DNA from: Gemmatimonadota bacterium
Lineage (GTDB): Bacteria; Gemmatimonadota; Gemmatimonadetes; Gemmatimonadales; Gemmatimonadaceae
DNA length: 64,000 nt
Reading direction: 5' to 3'
Assembly (NCBI GenBank): GCA_020161135.1
Contig: JAIUOB010000003.1
Coordinates: forward strand, 496,001-560,000
Shown here: in pieces, positions 37,883 to 46,582 of the stretch
How the letters are laid out: every line of letters begins with the position of its first letter
Position numbering within the stretch: position 1 is the stretch's first letter
Program-made: the position numbers and the translations under genes
Notes under the pieces: model-generated
The model's input: the letters and a program-made list of their open reading frames with translations, nothing else
Told to the model about the DNA's origin: nothing
The model's database searches: none

Positions 37883-38634
37883 CCGCAGAGGACGCTGCCG
37901 CCGTTCACGTTGAGGATCTCACCGGTCACGTGCCGGGCGAGCGGACTGGCGAGAAACAGCACGGGCCCGGCGATGTCCTGCGCCGTGGCGACCCGGCCCA
38001 GGGGGATGTTCGCCGCAATGCGCTGTCGCCCCTCGCCGGCAAAGGGACGCGCCACCGCGTCGGTGTCGACCCACCCCGGGGCCACACTGTTGACCGTGAT
38101 GTCGCGCGGGCCCAGCTCCACGGCCAGCGACTTCACGAACGAGATGACGGCCCCCTTCGACGCGGCGTAGTCGGCGTGGCCGGCCTCGCCCCGCTGGCCG
38201 GCCGTGCTCGAGATGACGATGATGCGCCCGCCGGCCGTCATGTGCGGCACGACGGCCTGCACGCCGTGGAAGACGCCGTCGAGGTTGAGCGCCAGGGTAT
38301 GCCGCCACCGGTCGCCGTCGAGATGTTCGGCGCCAACCGGGACGTCCGGCCAGACGCCGGCATTCGCCACGAAAATGTCGACGCGTCCGAAGTCCGCCAC
38401 AGCGCGCCCGACGAAGGCGCGATTGGCGTCCGCGGTCGCGAAGTCACCGCTGTGCACAAATGCCTTGCCACCACGTTCTGTGATCGCGGTGTACACGGCA
38501 TGTGCCTCGGCCTCCCGCGAGCGATAGCCGATACCGACCGTCGCGCCGGTCGCCGCCAACAGCTCCGCACACGCCGCCCCGATGCCACGCGACCCTCCCG
38601 TCACGAGCGCGACCTTGCCCGACAGGTCGATCAC
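37879..38634 (-). CDS. Short-chain dehydrogenase/reductase (FabG-like)
   Basis: This is a classical SDR of 251 residues: nucleotide-binding VTGGSRGIGAACAELL, NAGVW, the catalytic Ser in IIVISSTAGQRG, YAASKGAVISFVKSL (Tyr-x3-Lys), and APGWVDTDA. It resembles 3-oxoacyl-ACP reductase, but the adjacency to gmhA raises the possibility of a sugar or glycan substrate. The GTG start at 38634 overlaps the gmhA stop (GTGA). Confidence 0.9.
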   Translation of the reverse strand: MIDLSGKVALVTGGSRGIGAACAELLAATGATVGIGYRSREAEAHAVYTAITERGGKAFVHSGDFATADANRAFVGRAVADFGRVDIFVANAGVWPDVPVGAEHLDGDRWRHTLALNLDGVFHGVQAVVPHMTAGGRIIVISSTAGQRGEAGHADYAASKGAVISFVKSLAVELGPRDITVNSVAPGWVDTDAVARPFAGEGRQRIAANIPLGRVATAQDIAGPVLFLASPLARHVTGEILNVNGGSVLCG

Positions 38635-39218
38635 AGCGTGACCTCGATCGCGTCGCAGATGGCGTGCTGGATGCACAGGTGCAGCTCCTGCGCCCTGTCG
38701 GTGCGGTCGGTCGGGACCACGATGCAGTGGTCGACGCGGGTGCGCAGCGCGCCGCCATCCTTCGCCGTCAACGCGAGCGTCTGCACCCCCTTGGCACGCG
38801 CGGCGTCGGCGGCAAGCAGCACGTTGGGCGAATTGCCGCTCGTGCTGTGGATGAGCAAGAGGTCTCCAACCTTTGCCAGCGCTTCGACTTGGCGCGCAAA
38901 GATGTGGTCGAACCCGAAGTCGTTGCCGGTGGCCGTCAGGAGCGACGAGTCGGTGGTCAGCGCAATGGCCGGGTAAGCGCGCCGGTTGCGCATGTACCGC
39001 ACGACGTACTCCGTCGCGAGATGTTGCGCGTCGGCGGCCGAGCCGCCGTTCCCGCAGAAGAAGAGCGTTCCGCCCCGGGCCACGGTGGCTTGCACCATCG
39101 CCAGCGCCGTCGCGATATCCTGCTCCAGGAGGCGCGCCGATCGCTCGGCGGTCTCCGCGAGATCGCGCAGGGCGGCAAGCAGAGGGGCGACCGGAGAACC
39201 CTGTTGTGGATTGGTCAT
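38631..39218 (-). CDS. gmhA: Phosphoheptose isomerase (SIS domain)
   Basis: GmhA converts sedoheptulose 7-phosphate to D-glycero-D-manno-heptose 7-phosphate, the substrate of HldA. The 195 residues carry FFCGNGGSAADAQHLATEYVVR, YPAIALTTDSSLLTATGNDFGFDHIFARQVEAL, IHSTSGNSPNVLLAADAARAKGVQTLALT and a C-terminal ELHLCIQHAICDAIE metal-binding helix. ATG 39218 was chosen over GTG 39239 because the length then matches the family; neither has a ribosome-binding site. It heads the run gmhA-SDR-cca-rarA-LEA14-hflX. Confidence 0.93.
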   Translation of the reverse strand: MTNPQQGSPVAPLLAALRDLAETAERSARLLEQDIATALAMVQATVARGGTLFFCGNGGSAADAQHLATEYVVRYMRNRRAYPAIALTTDSSLLTATGNDFGFDHIFARQVEALAKVGDLLLIHSTSGNSPNVLLAADAARAKGVQTLALTAKDGGALRTRVDHCIVVPTDRTDRAQELHLCIQHAICDAIEVTL

Positions 39219-39260
39219 GTTCGTGAGAGTGGTGTGCACGGTAATGGGCGAGGCACTCGC

Positions 39261-40013
39261 TCAACCGCGACCGAACAGCCGTCGGACCCGGTCCATCAGG
39301 CCCGCAGGAAGGGGTGGCACCGGCAACGTGTCCTCGTCAGCCAGCACCCGCGAGGCGTTCTCGGCGGTCAACAAGGCCAACTGCTCGCTGGCCCCGCGCT
39401 CGCTCAACCAGGCGCGCGCATCCACGAGTGTTCGGTGATCGCCATGATTGTCGGAGGCCAGGATGTCGATGAGCCCCTCTGCCAGCATGGCGCGCGCCAG
39501 CTCCGACGGAGCGCCCCGCCCCATCAGCACCGAGGCGTCCGTCTGGATGACCACGCCGAAGCGACGCCACTCCCGCACCATGTCGAGTGTGCAGCCGAAG
39601 TAGCGCTCCGGATGGGCCAGCACCGGCGTGCGCCCCAGTCTGGCGATACGCCGGAGTTCGTGGCCAGCGCCGGGCGGCAGCCCCCCGCGCGTGAACTCGA
39701 CCAGCAACGCCCGGGACTCGCCCAGCGCGAACGCTGGGTCCCTCAGGTCCACGTTCGGGGCGTCGAGCATGATCTCCCACCCCAGGAGCAGCGTGAGCTG
39801 CTCGCCGACGCGCGCGCGCAGCTGCGACAGCAGCCCTTCATGCACCATCCGACGCTCGGCCGCCGAGCCGGCCTGCGACGCATTCAGGTGCGGGGTGCAC
39901 ACCACCGTCGCAACGCCCCCCTCAGCGAAGGAGCGGAGCACCGGCTCGGACACCTCGAACGAGGGCGAGCCGTCATCGACCCCCGGCAGGAGGTGGGTGT
40001 GCAGGTCGATCAT
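39261..40013 (-). CDS. PHP-domain protein-tyrosine phosphatase (CpsB/YwqE-like)
   Basis: The 250-residue product begins MIDLHTHLLPGVDDGSPSFE, the metal-binding signature of CpsB-type PHP phosphatases. Further ligands are in VCTPHLN, LLLGWEIML, VLAHPERYFG and ASDNHGDHR. These enzymes dephosphorylate the bacterial tyrosine kinases that control capsule or exopolysaccharide export. No tyrosine kinase gene is adjacent. It lies 42 nt upstream of gmhA, so a surface-polysaccharide theme is plausible. Confidence 0.9.
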   Translation of the reverse strand: MIDLHTHLLPGVDDGSPSFEVSEPVLRSFAEGGVATVVCTPHLNASQAGSAAERRMVHEGLLSQLRARVGEQLTLLLGWEIMLDAPNVDLRDPAFALGESRALLVEFTRGGLPPGAGHELRRIARLGRTPVLAHPERYFGCTLDMVREWRRFGVVIQTDASVLMGRGAPSELARAMLAEGLIDILASDNHGDHRTLVDARAWLSERGASEQLALLTAENASRVLADEDTLPVPPLPAGLMDRVRRLFGRG

Positions 40014-40074
40014 GGCCGGGCAGAGAGGGAGAGGCCACCCCGTGTGCGGACGTCGGCAGGCACCGACGGGCCGG

Positions 40075-40416
40075 CTAGCGTGGGTCGTATCCGCGGGGAA
40101 TCATGGCGATGCGGCGCATGGCCTCCGCTGCGCGTGCCTCGAGTCGTTCCGGCGCGTCCGCGGCGACCTCGAACGCGTACGTGATGAGCGCGTCCACCGC
40201 GAGGAGATCCAGCGCGGCCGCGCGTGACGTCGAGCCAGCCGCGAGCATCTGGTCGAGCATGCGTTCTCCCACGGCAAGACACGCCTCGGGCAGTTCCGCC
40301 GCGGGACGATCGCCCCACGGCGCGAGCAGCTCCTGCAGCCGAGCGTGCAGCGCCGACGGCGGCGCCGGATCCCGACCCGCAATCCACGCACCCACGGTGG
40401 CCGGCGTCGCCGTCAT
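40075..40416 (-). CDS. Small uncharacterised alpha-helical protein
   Basis: The 113 residues form a predicted helical soluble protein (HARLQELLAPWGDRPAAELPEACLAVGERMLDQMLAAG, then ALDLLAVDALITYAFEVAADAPERLEARAAEAMRRIAMI). No family is recognised. ATG 40416 is 7 nt after the alaS stop, so it is probably cotranscribed with alaS; 61 nt separate its end from the CpsB-like gene. Confidence 0.7.
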   Translation of the reverse strand: MTATPATVGAWIAGRDPAPPSALHARLQELLAPWGDRPAAELPEACLAVGERMLDQMLAAGSTSRAAALDLLAVDALITYAFEVAADAPERLEARAAEAMRRIAMIPRGYDPR

Positions 40417-40423
40417 GGGCGGC

Positions 40424-43204
<2,781 letters not shown>

Positions 43205-43212
43205 AGTCGCGC

Positions 43213-43218
43213 AATATA
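43213..43218 (-). promoter_or_regulatory. TATATT -10 box close to alaS start
   Basis: TATATT ends 8 nt before the alaS ATG, close to the leaderless spacing seen elsewhere in the window. No -35 is recognisable. Confidence 0.35.
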
Positions 43219-43225
43219 ACGGCGC

Positions 43226-43933
43226 CTAGTCCGCGTCGGACGCGTCTCCCCCATCGCCCAACACCTCGCGCGCCACCCGTCCTGCCGTGGCGCCGCCAAA
43301 GCCCCGACGCAGCAGGAAGCCCATGAGGCGTCGATACGCCACCACACGCTCGAGCCCCTCCATCGCCCGGACCCGCTTGCGCGCCGCCGTACGGCACGCC
43401 TCGAGCTCATCGAAACGGTCCTCCGCCGTCGCCTCCTGCAGCGCCGACGCCACCACCCCCGGCTCTACCCCCTTCGCCCGCAGCCGCTGCCGCACCCGGC
43501 CAGGCGCCTCGCCGCGCCGTAGCCGTGACGACGCCTCGGCCCGCGCAACCTCCTCGTCGGACAAGAGCCCAGCGGTGGCCAGCCGATCGAGCGCCACACG
43601 CACCACCTCCGCCTCGCGACCAGCGCGCTGAAAGCGCCGCTCGAGCTCGCGCCGCGTCTTTCGCCCTCGCGCCAGCGCGTCGAGCGCCCGGTCCGCGACT
43701 GCGGTCACCTCGCTCTCCCGCGTGAGCCGGATGACCTGCTCCGTGGTGAAGTGCTGCCCCTCGCGGGGGATGCCCACTTCGCCCAGCACGGCCGCCCCGA
43801 CCACCCACTTCCTGCCATCCTCGAGCACAATGACCCAACGCCCCGGGCGGCGCGGCGACTCCGTGAACGCACGGACGACCGCCGGCGCATCGGGCGCGAT
43901 CTCCGATGGTGCGGATGGAGCATGACGGCGCAT
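43226..43933 (-). CDS. recX: Recombination regulatory protein RecX
   Basis: RecX inhibits RecA filament growth and ATPase. The 235-residue product has the RecX three-helix repeats in its central and C-terminal parts: ALDALARGRKTRRELERRF, VALDRLATAGLLSDEEVARAEASSRLRRGEAPGRVRQRLRAKGV and KRVRAMEGLERVVAYRRLMGFLLRRGF. The first 70 residues resemble the N-terminal extension found in several phyla. GAGG lies 10 nt before ATG 43933. It follows recA across a 143-nt structured spacer and precedes alaS by 21 nt, the common recA-recX-alaS order. Confidence 0.92.
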   Translation of the reverse strand: MRRHAPSAPSEIAPDAPAVVRAFTESPRRPGRWVIVLEDGRKWVVGAAVLGEVGIPREGQHFTTEQVIRLTRESEVTAVADRALDALARGRKTRRELERRFQRAGREAEVVRVALDRLATAGLLSDEEVARAEASSRLRRGEAPGRVRQRLRAKGVEPGVVASALQEATAEDRFDELEACRTAARKRVRAMEGLERVVAYRRLMGFLLRRGFGGATAGRVAREVLGDGGDASDAD

Positions 43934-43975
43934 CAGGGCGCGTCCTCAGCAGGCAATGGTGAGCATCGCGGACGT

Positions 43976-44059
43976 GAAAAGAGCCGAGGGGCTACTCACG
44001 TTGAGCCGTGGTGATCCGGGCACCACTTCCCACCGCGAGCCACCCCTCGGCCCTTTTTC
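43976..44059 (-). other. Branched RNA structure between recA and recX
   Basis: On the minus strand an outer stem pairs 44059-44043 with 43991-43976 (about 15 bp, one or two mismatches or bulges). Within it a second stem pairs 44040-44034 with 44000-43994 (7 bp with two to three G-U), and an inner perfect hairpin GTGGTG-CCCGGAT-CACCAC spans 44026-44008. The outer 3' arm ends in CTCTTTTC, so the whole could act as an attenuating terminator limiting recX. It matches no riboswitch class that I recognise. Confidence 0.55.
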
Positions 44060-44076
44060 ACAGGTTGGATCAGGAC

Positions 44077-45117
44077 CTATTCGTCGGCGTCCTCACCGGT
44101 CGCGACGGCTTCGCCACGCACCCCGAGCACCGCCTTCACCTTCTCCTCCACTTCGGCCATGAGCGCCGGGTTGTCCTTGAGGAAGAGCTTGGCGTTCTCA
44201 CGACCCTGGCCGATGCGCTGCGCACCGTAGCTGTACCACGCGCCCGCCTTGTCGATGATCCCCGCCTCCACGCCGATATCCACCAGCAGCGAGGTATGGC
44301 TGATCCCCTCGGCGTACATGATGTCGAACTCGGCCTGCTTGAACGGCGGCGCGACCTTGTTCTTCACGACCTTCACGCGCACGTGCGACCCGATGACATC
44401 CTCCTTCTCCTTCACCGGCCCGATGCGACGGATGTCGAGGCGCAGCGAGGCATAGAACTTGAGCGCCTTGCCGCCCGTCGTCGTCTCGGGGTTGCCGAAC
44501 ATGACGCCGATCTTCTCGCGCAGCTGGTTGATGAACACCACGGAGACCTTCGACCGCGCGATCGCACCGGTGAGCTTGCGCAGCGCCTGGCTCATGAGGC
44601 GCGCCTGCAACCCGACGTGCGAGTCGCCCATGTCGCCCTCGATTTCCGCCTTCGGCACCAGCGCCGCCACCGAGTCGATGACGATCACATCCACCGCCCC
44701 CGAGCGAACCAGGATCTCGCAGATCTCGAGCGCCTGCTCACCGGTGTCGGGCTGCGAGATGAGCAGGTTCTCCACATCGACGCCCAGCTTCTTGGCGTAC
44801 TCGGTGTCGAGCGCATGCTCCGCGTCGATGTAGGCAGCGACCCCGCCCGCGCGCTGCGCATTGGCCACCACGTGGAGGCACAACGTCGTCTTGCCGGACG
44901 ACTCCGGTCCGTAGATCTCGGTGATGCGACCGCGCGGAATGCCGCCCACGCCGATCGCCGCGTCGAGATTGATCGCGCCGGTGGGAATCGACTCGACACG
45001 CACCTTCGAGTCGGTCCCGAGACGCATGATGGACCCCTTGCCGCAGCTCTTCTCGATCTGCGCGACCGCGAGCGCCAGGGCCTTGCGCTTGTCATCCGTG
45101 ATCACTGTGCCCGCCAT
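44077..45117 (-). CDS. recA: Recombinase RecA
   Basis: RecA forms ATP-dependent filaments on single-stranded DNA for recombination and SOS signalling. The 346 residues are a full-length Rec[30 protein letters not shown], Walker A GPESSGKT (70-77), Walker [20 protein letters not shown]1 [19 protein letters not shown]2 [22 protein letters not shown], and an acidic C-terminus. ATG 45117 was chosen; upstream in-frame residues overlap the promoter. It is not interrupted by an intein. The promoter lies about 50-75 nt upstream. Confidence 0.99.
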   Translation of the reverse strand: MAGTVITDDKRKALALAVAQIEKSCGKGSIMRLGTDSKVRVESIPTGAINLDAAIGVGGIPRGRITEIYGPESSGKTTLCLHVVANAQRAGGVAAYIDAEHALDTEYAKKLGVDVENLLISQPDTGEQALEICEILVRSGAVDVIVIDSVAALVPKAEIEGDMGDSHVGLQARLMSQALRKLTGAIARSKVSVVFINQLREKIGVMFGNPETTTGGKALKFYASLRLDIRRIGPVKEKEDVIGSHVRVKVVKNKVAPPFKQAEFDIMYAEGISHTSLLVDIGVEAGIIDKAGAWYSYGAQRIGQGRENAKLFLKDNPALMAEVEEKVKAVLGVRGEAVATGEDADE

Positions 45118-45164
45118 GAGTACCGCCGTGATGAGGGTGGAGCTGCCATGCCCTGGCCAGCGAG

Positions 45165-45192
45165 AATCTAGGGAAACCGCAGGAAGGACCAA
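45165..45192 (-). promoter_or_regulatory. Putative recA promoter
   Basis: TTGGTC (45192-45187), 16-nt spacer, TAGATT (45170-45165); transcription would start about 40 nt before the ATG. The CCTAGATT -10 context resembles the CCTAGG boxes of infC and rpsU. I see no E. coli-type or Gram-positive-type LexA box here. Confidence 0.5.
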
Positions 45193-45258
45193 GACCCGAA
45201 GAAACTGCGAACCGACCACAATGTGGACAACTGCGGCCCGGAGCGCCAGAGGGGGGCG

Positions 45259-45624
45259 TCAGCGAACCTCGAACGCCCCTTCGACGTGCCGAATCCGGAC
45301 ATTCTGACCGACCACGAGTACCCCGATGACGTCGAACCGGTAGGTCTCGCCCGCCGTCCCGAACCGATCGACCCAGACCAGCGCGCTGCGGATGAGCTCT
45401 CGCCGCTTCCGGGCGGTCACGGCCTCGATGGGGTGCCCGAAGCCGACACCACCCCGGGCCTTCACCTCCACGAAGGCCACCTGCTCCGCCCGACGCACCA
45501 CGAGGTCGATGTCGCGATGTCCGCTGCGGAAGCGATGCGCGAGCAGCTCCCATCCACTGCGACGCAGCCAACGTGCTGCGATGCGCTCGCCCAGCAGCCC
45601 CAACGCCTGTCGCTGTCGTGTCAT
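45259..45624 (-). CDS. UPF0102 protein YraN (endonuclease-like)
   Basis: The 121-residue protein has the restriction-endonuclease-like fold core of the YraN family: LGERIAARWLRRSGWELLAHRFRSGHRDIDLVVRRAEQVAFVEVKARGG, with the D-ExK nuclease-like motif. Biological role is unsettled. ATG 45624 lies 6 nt after TACCAT, again the leaderless arrangement. It is downstream of and codirectional with the phosphodiesterase gene (57 nt apart). Confidence 0.9.
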   Translation of the reverse strand: MTRQRQALGLLGERIAARWLRRSGWELLAHRFRSGHRDIDLVVRRAEQVAFVEVKARGGVGFGHPIEAVTARKRRELIRSALVWVDRFGTAGETYRFDVIGVLVVGQNVRIRHVEGAFEVR

Positions 45625-45630
45625 GGCAGG

Positions 45631-45636
45631 ATGGTA
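45631..45636 (-). promoter_or_regulatory. Leaderless-type -10 box for yraN
   Basis: TACCAT ends exactly 6 nt before ATG 45624, with no ribosome-binding site between. Confidence 0.4.
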
Positions 45637-45681
45637 CCGCCACGCACGCGCTGCACTGTCACCGAATCATTGCGCGCGGCA

Positions 45682-46479
45682 TCACTTCGTTGCGGCGCCG
45701 CCGAAGACACGATCACGGAGCGCGAGGATGCGCGCCGGATCGTCGCTGATCATGCCGTTCACGCCTTTCGCCCAGAGCCGCTCCGCCTGCCGCTCATCGT
45801 TCACCGTCCAGATGTGCGTCACCACACCATGGGCGCGGGTGCCCCGCACCAGACCGCCGATCGGCACCGGAATGCCCCGGTAGACCGGCGGGATGCAGAA
45901 CGCCTGAAACCACGGACGCGCCACAGGGCGGCGCAGCAGCGCGGGGAGCAGGAGTCGCGCGACGTCCGGGGTGCTGGCGCCCAACGCCACGCGACCGCCC
46001 CGCATGGGCAGCGTGCTGGCCGCCTCGAAGCCCGCGACAATGACGCGGTCCTGGAGTCCGTGGCGCGCGATCGCAACCTCCAGCGCGGCGGTCGCGGCGG
46101 GGGTCTTGAGTTCAATGATGAGCGGCAGGGTATTCGGCAGCGACTCCACCACTTCGTCGAAGGTCGGGATGCGCGCCGTGCGCCCCCGCCACGTGTCCGC
46201 ACCGTCGTGGAACCGGCGGAAGCGCGCCGAGGCGCTCAGCTCGCGCAGCTCCGCGAGCGTGCGCGGCGCGAGGGCCCCGCGGCCATCGGTGGTGCGATCG
46301 AGCGTCAGGTCGTGCATCAGCACGAGGTGGCCGTCGGCGGTCACCTGCACATCGAACTCCACCGCATCGACACCGAGCGCGACGGCCTCCTGCAGCGCCT
46401 CGAGTGTGTTCTCGGGCGCGTGCGCGCGGTTGCCACGATGCCCGATGACCGGATGGGCGGCCGGATCGAGGAGGATCAT
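45682..46479 (-). CDS. Glycerophosphodiester phosphodiesterase
   Basis: GDPD enzymes hydrolyse deacylated phospholipids to glycerol 3-phosphate and an alcohol. The 265-residue product carries the signature PVIGHRGNRAHAPENTLEA, then DAVEFDVQVTADGHLVLMHDLTLDRTTDG, LIIELKTP, and the C-terminal VVTHIWTVNDERQAERLWAKGVNGMISDDP. There is no signal peptide, so a cytoplasmic UgpQ-like role is likely. ATG 46479 lies 6 nt after TATGCT. Confidence 0.94.
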   Translation of the reverse strand: MILLDPAAHPVIGHRGNRAHAPENTLEALQEAVALGVDAVEFDVQVTADGHLVLMHDLTLDRTTDGRGALAPRTLAELRELSASARFRRFHDGADTWRGRTARIPTFDEVVESLPNTLPLIIELKTPAATAALEVAIARHGLQDRVIVAGFEAASTLPMRGGRVALGASTPDVARLLLPALLRRPVARPWFQAFCIPPVYRGIPVPIGGLVRGTRAHGVVTHIWTVNDERQAERLWAKGVNGMISDDPARILALRDRVFGGAATK

Positions 46480-46485
46480 GCGTCA

Positions 46486-46491
46486 AGCATA
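46486..46491 (-). promoter_or_regulatory. Leaderless-type -10 box for the phosphodiesterase gene
   Basis: TATGCT ends exactly 6 nt before ATG 46479; no ribosome-binding site lies between. Confidence 0.45.
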
Positions 46492-46507
46492 ATCGGCCAA
46501 CAGCACG

Positions 46508-46538
46508 ACGGGGCGACACCGTGGTGGTGTCGCCCCGT
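46508..46538 (-). terminator. Strong hairpin after the TonB receptor gene
   Basis: A perfect 13-bp stem (46508-46520 with 46526-46538) and 5-nt loop lies 45 nt past the receptor stop codon. The sequence after it is not U-rich, so it may be a weak intrinsic terminator or a 3' stabiliser. Confidence 0.6.
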
Positions 46539-46582
46539 CCGCTCGCCTGTCCCGCCGCCGAGGCGGCCGGCTGTTCAGACCA

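Noticed and set aside
43976..44059. Known riboswitch class in the recA-recX spacer
   Set aside because: I could not match the conserved loops to SAM, cobalamin, c-di-GMP, fluoride, glutamine or guanidine classes as I remember them. It is kept only as an unassigned structure.
45118..45258. LexA/SOS box upstream of recA
   Set aside because: Neither a CTG-N10-CAG of E. coli type nor a GAAC-N4-GTTC box sits at the promoter. A lineage-specific box cannot be excluded.
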